Shown here: positions 7,072 to 16,764 of the stretch, piece by piece
How positions within the stretch are numbered: the first letter of the stretch is position 1
Layout of the letters: every line of letters starts with the position of its first letter
NCBI GenBank assembly: GCA_014380255.1
Contig: JACMKG010000123.1
Coordinates: forward strand, 1 to 21,975
DNA length: 21,975 nucleotides
Source: Prolixibacteraceae bacterium
Lineage (GTDB): Bacteria; Bacteroidota; Bacteroidia; Bacteroidales; Prolixibacteraceae
Direction: 5' to 3'
Position numbers and translations under genes: made by a program
The notes under the pieces: generated by a model
Databases searched by the model: none
Told to the model about the DNA's origin: nothing
The model's input: the letters and a program-made list of their open reading frames with translations, nothing else

Positions 7072-10000
7072 CTACTGAGCCAGGGTGAATCGGAAACTTA
7101 CCCCAAGGTTGGTATTTGATGTTTTGAATGATCCTTTATAAGGGTTGTTTAGTATTTTATCGAAATACAACCTTAACTGGAAACGATCGCTGAGCATATA
7201 ATCAGCACTTGTTTTCAAGGTAATAGAACCTTGCCCTGCAGTGGCTTGCTCTGTTTCTTCCACAATACGCCTTAAAATAGTTTTACTTTTCCGGAAGGAT
7301 AAATCTCCCCGGATATTCAAATCATTGGAATAGGCTTTCTGAGAGCCTTTGGTCTTGATAATCAAATCCATCTTGGTAAACCTGTAGCCAAGGCCGAAGA
7401 CCATTTCATTGCTGAGCACCTCCATAATCTGATTATTGGAAAAGCTAAGGGCCAGGTTGCGTGAGGTTTTAAGTTCCGCACGGGTTTCGAAATCATTCAA
7501 CCAGGTAATTTCCATGTTGATTAAAGGGCTGAACTGTTCGGAAATGCTTACTGAATTTATATCATTCTTCCCTATAAAGTCCCCGAATACTTCCTCCCCT
7601 ATTTTCCTTCGGGTATAACTAAACCCATCTTCACCTTCCGCATAGTCCAAATTGGATATAAACGATCCCACGCTGTAGCTTGACCGGTAAGCATGACTAA
7701 AGCTGAGTGTCTTGAAGTATCTTTTCAGGAATTCGGATTGTGCCACAATGCCTTCATACGTGATCCGCCAGTTGGGGCGCATGTATTTAATGGAAGGAAA
7801 AGGATCCAGGGTGACCTTCTCTGCCGACTGCCCCGTATAGGCTGCTATAAATGCAGGAATTAATACCTGTGAGGAAGTAGGACCATAACCCACCGGGAAG
7901 CCTGTTAATGGATCTATATCAGCTGGGTTATAGCCAGCCTGTGCATTAGCCACTCGTTGACCGGCCAGGCGCCTGGCAATGGTCATGCGGTAATCCTTCA
8001 TGTTCTGGAATGCTTTGGAAGGAGGAGTTCCTTTTTCATCGCCCATTTTGCTGAACGCTGTTCGCATGGTATTGATTGACATACTAAAATTACCACGTAT
8101 TGACTTATTTACCGGATCAAAATCACCACTGACAGTATTATAATTATAGAATTCAGTAGTACGTTCAGAATACGTATGATTTGCATTCACATCAATCCTT
8201 AAATCAGGGAATGGTTCCACATTGGCCCTGAAGTTATAGGATTCACTGCGCGACATCACGTAAGGCGCGTTAAGAGCCGAATCCCGGGTGATCCAGTTCT
8301 TGTCAGCTGCCTTACGGGCAAAATCCTTATCCTGCCATCCAAGAATGAAAGGAAGCCCAGGAGCAGTAGAGGATCCTGGCATCTCAGGAAACATGGATTG
8401 ATCGGGTGTATATTTTCCTAGCCCAATTACCCGTGGTACAGGTAAGAATCCGGGCATTACAGTTCCATCGGTAGAGGTATAAGTCAAGGAAATGCTTCTC
8501 ACACCCATTAAGGCCCTGGCAGTGTACTGAATGATCTTTTTACCTAAATCGCCCTCTTTCTGTATGATTCCCTTTACAACAAATCGCACACCTGAGGCAC
8601 TGCTATCGGGAGTAAAAGTGATACGGTTTTCGTTAACAATCGCTATCTGACCTTCAACCGGAGCCCCTTTGCGGTCAACTGCCGTAACTTCCACATCTTC
8701 AGTCTTTAGCTTATGAAAGATTGATTTAGGCGTGTTAGCCCGTAACCTTACATCATCGGTTGTATATTCAACTTCCTTTATTTTGGGGGCATCTGCCGGC
8801 TTCTGAACCGTTGACTGACTGCCGGGCGCTTGCTGTCCCTGCCTTGGCCTTTGCATCCGTTGTTGCTGCCGTGAACTGGTGCCATACTTTTGGTTTATTT
8901 CTTTCAGAAAGCCCACTTTGTTGTATAAGGAAACCAAGTTCAACTGCCCGTTTAACGTAGCCTGGCGTGAGTTTTCAATCGTATTTCCCAGCACCACCGA
9001 TTTATTGGTAACAGGCCCTGCCTGCCAGTCATACATACCCCGGTAAGTGGCCGATAGCGAAGTCCAGTCAAGCAAAGGCAACTTATTGATGGGAACCATG
9101 TAGGTGCCACTAATCATGTGATGATACAAGGTCGGACGGCCAAGGTCCAGAATATTTTTAATGATGGAATCTCTTTTCCAGGTATAGTCATCATCATGAC
9201 GGTTGATTCTACCTTCAGGTTCATCAATTCGTGCCGTACCTTGAGAAGAAAAATCAAACTGCAGGCTTCGTGTCAGGTTATAATGTACATCAAAATACTT
9301 GTTCCAGATGAAATCCTTGTTGAAGGTTCGCGGAATTATCAGATTAGGATTGGAGATATTGCGCAGCTGAATTTCATTGTAATGCCTCCACATATCGGTG
9401 CGGAATGAGAACTGAGCGGGCATAAGGGAGAAATTAAGATCCTTGATCAACCGAAAGGCAGGTTTACTCAGCAACTTTGAATTCTTGAATGGTTCAATCG
9501 ATTCAGGGCGGCTGTTGAAATTATAACTAAACAAGGCACGGTGGTTCTTATCCAGGTTTTGTTCAACATTTACATTCCTCTTCATCAGTTCATTGTATGA
9601 ATATGTCACCGAGAAGTTCGTAGGATCATAAATCTTTGGCTTTCCGGATTTGCTGGTCTTATCAATTTTCACATTGGTTAAATTGATGCTTTTACGTATG
9701 ACCAGGTCCTGAGCCAACTCTTTAATGGAATCTCTTTCACTTTTTCCATCTGCGGCATTCAGGGCATCCTTCATTTTAATGTCAGGATCCAGCGGATTGT
9801 ATTTCGGATTACTTTTGCTTTCCGAATAGCCTACATACAAGGGTATTTTGACCTGTGCTTTTTCTGGGAAGAATTTTCCAAGCTCCAGGTTAGCTGAAAC
9901 GTCCAATTCGGTCAGATCATCCATTGCCCGCTGATTAACTTTCTGTTCTATGCTTCCGAAACCCGCACTTCGTGTTCTTCCGGCAACAATCACCGATCCC

Positions 10001-13000
10001 AGATCTGCCAGTCGGGCAGTAATTCTTCCTGAGGCAGCCCAGCCACCCCCTTCTTCAAAATCAGACAAACGCAATTCATTAACCCATACTTCCGTTGACT
10101 GACCATTGGGATCTTTTGAGTCGGCATATGAATTTCTGATACCAATCATCATCACTTCCACATTCCCTAAATTAGGATTTCCTTTTATTTTAAGGGTTCT
10201 GCTTCCATCAATAGTTACATATTCCTGCATCAGAGTTACAGAGGATCCTGCTTGGCGCATTTCATCGTTACGCTTTAACTTCAGGTTGGTTAAAGCCTCC
10301 AAAGCCAGATCAACACGATTTTCATTAGGCCACACAGCCTGTCTGTCCATTTCGTTTTCAGAGTTATAAGCTCCGGGAGCTGTAGGGGTGAGTGGAATTT
10401 CGTATTCGTAATAGTTGTTGTAATAATCTGATCCGACCCTAACAAACAATGACAGTTCATTTGGGTTTAAGGGTCTTCCTTCAATAGCTTCCGCATGTAC
10501 TTCCATCTGCAGTCGTTTGTAATTACGGAAATCCATGCTCAGGTTCTTATAAGCAGCACGTGCATCTCCCGGAACAAGATCAATAGCTCGCATGAGTAGC
10601 GACTGCTCGTTCAACTGGCGAAGCTGAGGGTTGGCAGGGTCAATAACCCGTTCGATGCCCGGAGGCAATACATAATTAACAGGCTTCCGGCTTGCATTTT
10701 CTTCAATATTGACAGCCGAGATATCAAACTGCGTATTGGGAGATGGAACACCCATGCCTCCGTTAATGTCTTTGGTGTATTTACGCCATTCGGATCTTAC
10801 CAGGTCCAAGGTAGCAAACCGGAGAATGGTAGGTTTTTCGAATCCCTTCAAATACATTCTTAAAAACCTGATAGACTTAAAATCATTGATTGAGCCAAAT
10901 ACCCCACCATTGGGGTTGCGAACAGGCACTTTGAACTGGTACCACTTAACGGGTTTAATTTCTCCGTTGTCCAATTCGACCCTGGCTTCCTTAATATCGG
11001 CAATCATGTTTTGCCCAATAACCATATCTTGGGGGCGAATGCTTATCCGGTACTGATAATATCTTTCATACTCATTCAGGGTATTATCACCGTTAATATC
11101 TTCCATGTCTGGTATAGAAGAAGATGAGGTAGGATATGATTCCGGCGACATTTCCGAGGTTGGAGAGTTCCCATCCGGACCATTGTAGTTTTTATAGCGT
11201 TCCAGGATTCCCAGTTGCTGCTCATCGTAATCACTGCCGCGGTAATAATGATAATCGTCACCCGATGGGTCAGTTAAGAACTGATTAAACGCAGTCGCGT
11301 TTACCACATTTCTAAGAGATTCCAGGTAACGCTGGTAAAAGGTTGTCTCATCGCCATCGTTTAACCCATCAAAACCAAGATCCTGGTAACGGCGACTCTC
11401 GGCATTGTTGTCAAATTCCCTTACCAGCGACTGCTGGGTAGATACACGGCCCCAAAGGGTAGTATCTATGTCCGTTAGTTCTGCGGTGGTGGGCAATCCG
11501 TTTTCGAATGATTTGCGCGAGTCTTTCAATATATCTTCCGAGATATCACCCAGGTTGAAATATAAATCGCCTTCATTACCCAGTGAATCATTCACAAAAG
11601 GATCCATCACCCAAAACTCGATAAACTCGATGTTGGCAGCCTCAAAGTCACTTGTTTCTACCCGGCGCATGATACCTGCCCAGCGGGATGACGGGTTAAC
11701 TAATGTACCATCCGCATTTAAGTTGGTATCAAAATTATAAGGTCCTCTTTCTGACGGATAAAAGGCAAGGTCAAAAGTGGATATATTGGTAGGCAGCCCC
11801 ACGGGAGTCTCCCTGTCGGGGAAGATTTCCTTTTCAAAGACTTCCCGAACCAGGTGATTCGACTGAAGCTCTTCATCATTCTTGATATAATCAGGCGTGT
11901 TCGAGTTGTTTCGAAGGAACAAAGGGTCAATTTCATACCATGCCAGTTTAGCCCTGTTTGAACCATAACTCAACGTATCATTGTCGTCAGCCTCCGGAAA
12001 CAGGTCAGGCTGTAATTGCGGGGTACTGGCCAAAGCCCATGATACCCTGGTCTTCAAATCGATGGATGTTTTGGTAGCCTCAAAGTCATCGATATATACT
12101 GTACCGCTTTTATTGATGACCTTTGAATGCCCTGGAACCAATTGTGCAATTTCTCCATCAAAGGATATCGCTGAAGGTGCCTTGGTGGAATAAAAAGGTA
12201 ATTTATCCAACAACCGGGTCAGAAGCATGGATTCATTTGAATAATTGGCATCCAGCCCAAAGATGGTATTGGATATCGGGTCATCGCCGTAATCCACCTT
12301 CTGGGTCAACGGGCGTTCCTGCATGTGTAAAACAGTCGCTCCCAGGTTAAAGCGGTCGCTGAAAGCATAATTGGCATGCGCCCCGATCAAAGTCTTGCGC
12401 TGCATACTAAACAAGTCCTGGCTCTCGGTAGATACCTGTATGGGAGAACCTGATTCCAATAGCCCTGAATTAATAATCCGAACAATACCCGAGGCATAAT
12501 CCACCGTGTAATCTATATTTTCGGTCAAGGTACGACCTCCTGAAGTCACTTTTACAGATCCCCGGGCAAGGTTCTGTGACGAGGCCATAATCTCAGAACT
12601 GGAAGATCCTTTGTAAGAGCCCTTCAAAATATATTTATTATGCTCGGCATCCTGTTCTGCAATCGTTAGGGTCGAATCATACAGGGTGCGGTACACATAT
12701 TTGGCTTCCAGACCCGGATCGCGTATCGAATCGGCCAGATGACTTCCAAAAGGTTCAATAACGGGAAAGATGATCTTCCCTGCCGATGAATTGACGGTAA
12801 TACCTTCCACGTAATCAAATACCCCGTCGCGAACCAGGTCGAGTTGTGAATTAAGGTTATCGAGGTTCATCACATTAAGCAGGATATGACCATTGAGCCT
12901 TCCCTCGGGAAGATAATTGATGTAATTACCGGTCTGATCATTCTGATACATGATATCCAAAACGAATTCATCGTTGGTCAGCTGATAGGCATTTAAATCA

Positions 13001-14610
13001 TAAATGTTCTTCATCATCAATTTCCAGGTAGGAATCTTGGGTGATAAATTGGTTCCTTTCAACAGTTTTAAAATCAACGTTTCCGGTGCATCAATTCCTT
13101 CAGTTGAAAATTCACCCACCTGGTAAGTTTTCCCGTTGGCCGTATAATTGTAGGCCACGGCCAGAATTTCATCTGAATTAAGAGCCGATCGTAAGGAAAT
13201 GTATCCCAGATTGAGGTTGATGGTATATTCTGATTCATTGAGTAACCGCGCCTGTTCGATCTTCTCAAAATCCTGCCCTCCGCTAAATCTGGATGTAGCC
13301 AGAGGACTGAGTGTCTTGTTGATATTATCCGAGCGCCTGATACCGGAATAGGTAGTAGTCATTTGCTGGTATAAACCATTGGCATCATTGTATGGATACA
13401 GGTTTTCAGGATAGGGTGCCCCCGGGTTTTCCTGGAAGGCCGGGATTGTATTCCAGATGTTGGGTTCATGCTCCCCAAGGTCCATCAAGGCCAGGATGTT
13501 CCTGGATTCTTTAAAATTACTGGATTTATTGGTTACCCAGACTTCAATTTTATTGATCGTAATCGAAGATTGTATGATGGGCAGGTTTTCAAGTGCTTCA
13601 TTGTAATGATCCCGGAAATACTGTGCAAGGAAGAAGTGACGGTTGGCATCGTAATCAGATGCAAGGATTTCAAATGATTTTTTCTGAGCTCCCCCTTCCG
13701 ACTCAATAACCTGTGTTTCGCCCTTGTGCTGTGAAAATATGGTTGTTAAATTCAGTTTTCCAAACTGCAGTTCGGTCTTTACCCCGAAAAGATTCGATCC
13801 TCCTGTTATGAGCGATCCGTTGAGTGGCAGGGATACGTTTCCTGCTTCAATCTTCTTAACAATCTGATCCTCATCGCCGGTAAAACCAAGGTTCATCTTG
13901 TTCTCATAATCAAATGTAGCTTCCGTATTGTAATTGACTCTCATCTCCATCCGGTCGCCAATCTTACCCATCACATTCATCTGTATCTTCTGATCAAAAT
14001 CGAATGTGGGAACTTTGCGCAGCCGTTCGGGAAGTGTAGGATTCTGGGTATTGTTCATCTGGTAGCCAAAACTGACTTCCACAAAACCTTGTGGCCGGAT
14101 ATCGATGGTATTGCTTCCAAATATCTTGCTGAAAGCCTCGCCCCCAACGGTTAGCTTTGGAATCAGACCCCCTTTGTCTTCAATGCCTTTTATCTGGGTT
14201 TGGTTGCGCCAGTAGTTCTGTACCGACTGCTCAAAGTCATACTGTTGAAATTCCTTCCTGGTCATGGTTTTAGGCAACCTGAAATTCAGATCACCTATTT
14301 TTTCTGTAAAGATGTATTCCCCGCTGACCGGATCATATTCAATTTCTGTGCGTATGTTGGAAGGTTTCCTTAGATACAGTTTGGCACTGTCTTTTTTATC
14401 GGGATAGGCATATGCCGGTTCATCCTCAAAATCAAAAGGCAACACGCCTGTGGTATCTATCCTCACTGTATCAGCCGGTTGTTCCAAAACTGACTGCACA
14501 TTGAAATGACTGACGGTTGTAATTGATTCTTTGATATTTCCGCCAAAAGCATCAACAAAAGACACAAGGATAATAATAAGTATGTTTCTGCAGTACTTTT
14601 TCAAATCCAA
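7072..14610 (-). CDS. sprA: SprA (Sov), type IX secretion outer-membrane translocon
   Basis: A 2512-codon single frame matching the giant SprA/Sov family (about 2400-2500 aa). SprA forms a very large beta-barrel that passes T9SS cargo across the outer membrane and, in gliding species, supports adhesin export. Characteristic segments are GGSNLFGVKTELQFGKLN (near residue 270), YIDDFEATKTSIDLK (near 838), and many alternating beta-strand stretches through a barrel-like end in FRFTLAQ. A Gln/Pro-rich stretch (QQQRMQRPRQGQQ) lies near residue 1915. The N terminus is a signal peptide (KKYCRNILIIILVSFVDAFG). The first ATG in frame is over 100 codons in, so translation must begin at a non-ATG codon: TTG at 14610, or TTG at codon 3, which gives a better signal peptide. 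It lies 13 nt after ruvA, suggesting translational coupling. Confidence 0.96.
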   Translation of the reverse strand: MDLKKYCRNILIIILVSFVDAFGGNIKESITTVSHFNVQSVLEQPADTVRIDTTGVLPFDFEDEPAYAYPDKKDSAKLYLRKPSNIRTEIEYDPVSGEYIFTEKIGDLNFRLPKTMTRKEFQQYDFEQSVQNYWRNQTQIKGIEDKGGLIPKLTVGGEAFSKIFGSNTIDIRPQGFVEVSFGYQMNNTQNPTLPERLRKVPTFDFDQKIQMNVMGKIGDRMEMRVNYNTEATFDYENKMNLGFTGDEDQIVKKIEAGNVSLPLNGSLITGGSNLFGVKTELQFGKLNLTTIFSQHKGETQVIESEGGAQKKSFEILASDYDANRHFFLAQYFRDHYNEALENLPIIQSSITINKIEVWVTNKSSNFKESRNILALMDLGEHEPNIWNTIPAFQENPGAPYPENLYPYNDANGLYQQMTTTYSGIRRSDNINKTLSPLATSRFSGGQDFEKIEQARLLNESEYTINLNLGYISLRSALNSDEILAVAYNYTANGKTYQVGEFSTEGIDAPETLILKLLKGTNLSPKIPTWKLMMKNIYDLNAYQLTNDEFVLDIMYQNDQTGNYINYLPEGRLNGHILLNVMNLDNLNSQLDLVRDGVFDYVEGITVNSSAGKIIFPVIEPFGSHLADSIRDPGLEAKYVYRTLYDSTLTIAEQDAEHNKYILKGSYKGSSSSEIMASSQNLARGSVKVTSGGRTLTENIDYTVDYASGIVRIINSGLLESGSPIQVSTESQDLFSMQRKTLIGAHANYAFSDRFNLGATVLHMQERPLTQKVDYGDDPISNTIFGLDANYSNESMLLTRLLDKLPFYSTKAPSAISFDGEIAQLVPGHSKVINKSGTVYIDDFEATKTSIDLKTRVSWALASTPQLQPDLFPEADDNDTLSYGSNRAKLAWYEIDPLFLRNNSNTPDYIKNDEELQSNHLVREVFEKEIFPDRETPVGLPTNISTFDLAFYPSERGPYNFDTNLNADGTLVNPSSRWAGIMRRVETSDFEAANIEFIEFWVMDPFVNDSLGNEGDLYFNLGDISEDILKDSRKSFENGLPTTAELTDIDTTLWGRVSTQQSLVREFDNNAESRRYQDLGFDGLNDGDETTFYQRYLESLRNVVNATAFNQFLTDPSGDDYHYYRGSDYDEQQLGILERYKNYNGPDGNSPTSEMSPESYPTSSSSIPDMEDINGDNTLNEYERYYQYRISIRPQDMVIGQNMIADIKEARVELDNGEIKPVKWYQFKVPVRNPNGGVFGSINDFKSIRFLRMYLKGFEKPTILRFATLDLVRSEWRKYTKDINGGMGVPSPNTQFDISAVNIEENASRKPVNYVLPPGIERVIDPANPQLRQLNEQSLLMRAIDLVPGDARAAYKNLSMDFRNYKRLQMEVHAEAIEGRPLNPNELSLFVRVGSDYYNNYYEYEIPLTPTAPGAYNSENEMDRQAVWPNENRVDLALEALTNLKLKRNDEMRQAGSSVTLMQEYVTIDGSRTLKIKGNPNLGNVEVMMIGIRNSYADSKDPNGQSTEVWVNELRLSDFEEGGGWAASGRITARLADLGSVIVAGRTRSAGFGSIEQKVNQRAMDDLTELDVSANLELGKFFPEKAQVKIPLYVGYSESKSNPKYNPLDPDIKMKDALNAADGKSERDSIKELAQDLVIRKSINLTNVKIDKTSKSGKPKIYDPTNFSVTYSYNELMKRNVNVEQNLDKNHRALFSYNFNSRPESIEPFKNSKLLSKPAFRLIKDLNFSLMPAQFSFRTDMWRHYNEIQLRNISNPNLIIPRTFNKDFIWNKYFDVHYNLTRSLQFDFSSQGTARIDEPEGRINRHDDDYTWKRDSIIKNILDLGRPTLYHHMISGTYMVPINKLPLLDWTSLSATYRGMYDWQAGPVTNKSVVLGNTIENSRQATLNGQLNLVSLYNKVGFLKEINQKYGTSSRQQQRMQRPRQGQQAPGSQSTVQKPADAPKIKEVEYTTDDVRLRANTPKSIFHKLKTEDVEVTAVDRKGAPVEGQIAIVNENRITFTPDSSASGVRFVVKGIIQKEGDLGKKIIQYTARALMGVRSISLTYTSTDGTVMPGFLPVPRVIGLGKYTPDQSMFPEMPGSSTAPGLPFILGWQDKDFARKAADKNWITRDSALNAPYVMSRSESYNFRANVEPFPDLRIDVNANHTYSERTTEFYNYNTVSGDFDPVNKSIRGNFSMSINTMRTAFSKMGDEKGTPPSKAFQNMKDYRMTIARRLAGQRVANAQAGYNPADIDPLTGFPVGYGPTSSQVLIPAFIAAYTGQSAEKVTLDPFPSIKYMRPNWRITYEGIVAQSEFLKRYFKTLSFSHAYRSSYSVGSFISNLDYAEGEDGFSYTRRKIGEEVFGDFIGKNDINSVSISEQFSPLINMEITWLNDFETRAELKTSRNLALSFSNNQIMEVLSNEMVFGLGYRFTKMDLIIKTKGSQKAYSNDLNIRGDLSFRKSKTILRRIVEETEQATAGQGSITLKTSADYMLSDRFQLRLYFDKILNNPYKGSFKTSNTNLGVSFRFTLAQ

Positions 14611-14623
14611 AAACTTTATCTGA

Positions 14624-15205
14624 TTAAAGGCTCTTTAGCGCTTGTTTGATTACACTTTCAACTGACTGTTTTGGATTGGCGGTTAATATTCGATCCAATT
14701 CTTTTTCGGCCGGTTTTTTTGCAAACCCAAGCATTATCAATGCTGATAACGCTTCATTTCGCAATGTATTGTCTGTTGAAGATATAATTTGTTCGCTGGC
14801 AGGTGTCTTCCCTACTTTGTCCTTTAAATCAATAATCACCCGTTGGGCTGTTTTAATGCCAATGCCCTTGATGCTTTTTAATAAGTTAATGTTTTCATTT
14901 AGGATCGCATTGCGCACTTCATCGGGTGAGAGGGATGAAAACATCATAATGGCAGTATTGGATCCTATTCCGCTTACAGAAATAAGCATACGGAAAAGTT
15001 CACGTTCACTTTCAGTGGAGAACCCGTACAGCAGATGCGCGTCTTCACGCACAACCTGGTGCACATAGATTTTAATGGTTTCCTTGCCCTGAAACTCAGT
15101 ATATGTATGCAAAGATATATGAACAAAATAACCTACTGAATTAGCCTCTACGACAATATGTGAGGGCTTCAGAGCAGCAACGGCACCTTTGATATATTCG
15201 TACAT
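14624..15205 (-). CDS. ruvA: Holliday junction branch-migration protein RuvA
   Basis: A 193-aa DNA-binding subunit that tetramerises on Holliday junctions and loads the RuvB motor. The N-terminal OB-fold begins MYEYIKGAV. Two helix-hairpin-helix motifs follow, VSGIGSNTA (77-85) and IKGIGIKTA (112-120). A C-terminal domain of about 45 residues ends in VIKQALKSL. Length is normal. It is immediately upstream of sprA on the same strand with a 13-nt gap, so the two are very likely cotranscribed. ruvB and ruvC are not in the window. Confidence 0.96.
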   Translation of the reverse strand: MYEYIKGAVAALKPSHIVVEANSVGYFVHISLHTYTEFQGKETIKIYVHQVVREDAHLLYGFSTESERELFRMLISVSGIGSNTAIMMFSSLSPDEVRNAILNENINLLKSIKGIGIKTAQRVIIDLKDKVGKTPASEQIISSTDNTLRNEALSALIMLGFAKKPAEKELDRILTANPKQSVESVIKQALKSL

Positions 15206-15233
15206 ACTTTCAGTTAAAGTGAATTAATTTATT

Positions 15234-15362
15234 CTGGCTTCTAGCAACTGGCTACTAGTTGCTGGCAAAACCATGCTCTTATCATCTTCTACTGCCTACG
15301 AACGGAGTATTTCTTGCCAGTAGCCAGCCGCCAGTAGCTAGTAGCCAGCTAGCCGGCCAGCC
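15234..15362. repeat. Paired inverted heptad arrays (CTGGCTA / TAGCCAG words)
   Basis: The gap between pdxA and ruvA holds two arrays with a 7-bp period. At 15234-15268 the units are of the type CTGGCTT, CTAGCAA, CTGGCTA, CTAGTTG and CTGGCAA. At 15314-15362 they are the reverse complements of the same words: TTGCCAG, TAGCCAG, CCGCCAG, TAGCTAG. The arrays face each other across a 45-nt spacer without repeat structure, so CTGGCAA and TTGCCAG could pair in RNA. No gene is visible here. Period and inversion are seen; any function is unknown. Confidence 0.75.
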
Positions 15363-15371
15363 GCTCTCGCA

Positions 15372-16469
15372 CTAGTTTCCTTCGTCGATGGCTTCAAAAT
15401 CAATGGACTCATCCACCTGCCCCTGGTTGATCTCGTATTTCCGCAAGGGGTTTTTGGTAATCTCCTTGTACAGCGTACGGTTCTTGTGAATGTCAATAGC
15501 CAGGTACAAGGCCTCGCGGAATGAATCCGGGGTAGCTTTATCCTCACCCGCAATGTCGAAAGCCGTACCATGGGCCGGTGAAGTACGTATGATCGGCAAC
15601 CCGGCTGTATAATTTACCCCCCGGTCGAAGGATGCCATTTTAAATGGAATCAAACCCTGGTCATGGTACATGGCCAAAATGGCATCGAATTTCGAAAAAT
15701 CACCCGAACCAAAGAACCCGTCTGCCGGGTATGGGCCAATGGCAATAATACCTTCGTCCTTAGCCCTTTGAATGGCAGGAATGATAATATCCAATTCTTC
15801 CCTTCCCAACAGGCCATTGTCGCCTGCATGGGGGTTAAGTCCAAGTACGGCAATCCGGGGCCGCTTGATAAAAAAGTCTCTTTCGAGCGACTGATTGATA
15901 ATACGTAGCTTGTTGATAATCGCTCCCTTGGTAATCTTCGAAGGTACTTCCGACATAGGGACATGACCTACCACCACACCCACTTTCATCGATTCACTGA
16001 CCATCAGCATCACGTAATCACGCGTTTTGAATTGCTCGGCCAGGTATTCTGTATGCCCTGGGAAATTGAATTTCTCCGACTGAATATTATCTTTGTTGAT
16101 GGGAGCGGTAATCAAGGCATCTATTTCTCCGTTTTTAAGATCCTCAACAGCTTTCTCCAGGGCCAGGTAGGATGCCTCGCCAGCCATCTCGCTCGATTTT
16201 CCCAGTTCAACGCGCGTGTTATCATCCATGCAATTGATAATGTTCGCTTTCCGGCTGTCGGCCTCACCGGCCGTACGGATGTGGTTGAAATTGAACGTTT
16301 CGATGTTCAGCGCTTTCTTATGGTAGGCAGCAACTTTGGGTGATCCGTAAACAATAGGAGTACACATCTCGAGAATACGAGGCTCCATCAATGTCTTAAT
16401 GATCACTTCGTAGCCAATTCCATTGATATCACCCTGTGAAATGCCAATTACTATTTTATCTCGTTTCAT
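15372..16469 (-). CDS. pdxA: 4-hydroxythreonine-4-phosphate dehydrogenase
   Basis: PdxA oxidises 4-phosphohydroxy-L-threonine in the DXP-dependent route to pyridoxal phosphate. I start it at ATG 16469 (365 aa, MKRDKIVIGISQGDINGIG), because the family begins right before this glycine-rich strand. An in-frame ATG 17 codons upstream (16520) only adds an unconserved tail. Metal-ligand histidines are visible in GHVPMSEV (H169), GLNPHAGDNGLLG (H214) and MYHDQGLIPFK (H269), and FPGHTEYLAEQ (H139) is the substrate-binding segment. It lies upstream of ruvA with a repeat-filled 166-nt gap, so shared transcription is possible but unproven. Confidence 0.94.
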   Translation of the reverse strand: MKRDKIVIGISQGDINGIGYEVIIKTLMEPRILEMCTPIVYGSPKVAAYHKKALNIETFNFNHIRTAGEADSRKANIINCMDDNTRVELGKSSEMAGEASYLALEKAVEDLKNGEIDALITAPINKDNIQSEKFNFPGHTEYLAEQFKTRDYVMLMVSESMKVGVVVGHVPMSEVPSKITKGAIINKLRIINQSLERDFFIKRPRIAVLGLNPHAGDNGLLGREELDIIIPAIQRAKDEGIIAIGPYPADGFFGSGDFSKFDAILAMYHDQGLIPFKMASFDRGVNYTAGLPIIRTSPAHGTAFDIAGEDKATPDSFREALYLAIDIHKNRTLYKEITKNPLRKYEINQGQVDESIDFEAIDEGN

Positions 16470-16560
16470 TTGTGTTCTTCTTGTTGATAATTGTATACTG
16501 AAAACCTTTTCCTCATTCAATCGGTAATCAAAGGCAAATTTAATCTATTATTTAAACTAT

Positions 16561-16588
16561 TTCCATCTCCATCATCTTTCATCTCTCA
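16561..16588. repeat. Short heptad array (TTCCATC/TCTTTCA words)
   Basis: Four successive 7-mers of the CATC/TTTCA type lie upstream of pdxA. The related inverse words GATGAAAG recur at 18482-18502. The array is short and degenerate and is listed because the 7-bp period matches the other intergenic arrays. The surrounding 16521-16633 shows nothing else I can support. Confidence 0.45.
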
Positions 16589-16633
16589 AAGATGGCAAGA
16601 TATGCCGAATTTCACAAGAAAAAGATTTAAGAT

Positions 16634-16689
16634 GATAGACATTAGACACCAGACTTTTGTCTAACATCTTTTGCCTAACATCTAAAATC
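16634..16689. repeat. Heptad array with internal inversion (ATTAGAC / TAACATC words)
   Basis: Eight consecutive 7-mers lie between the DUF1080 gene and pdxA. The first three end in AGAC (GATAGAC, ATTAGAC, ACCAGAC). The next five end in TC or CC (TTTTGTC, TAACATC twice, TTTTGCC, TAAAATC). The second half is roughly the reverse complement of the first (GACAAAA, GATGTTA), so the array could fold on itself. It may also act as a loose transcription end for the DUF1080 gene, but no clear T-tailed hairpin is present. Confidence 0.7.
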
Positions 16690-16764
16690 TCATTATATGT
16701 AAATTGATAAATAAATCAACTTCCAATAAATTTCATTTATCCTGAGGACAGGTGATACGATCCT

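Noticed and set aside
14646..15068. 140-codon plus-strand ORF opposite ruvA
   Set aside because: It is the shadow of a clearly conserved ruvA frame and resembles no known protein. The same applies to other antisense ORFs, for example at 4692-5048, 5094-5459 and 15963-16343.
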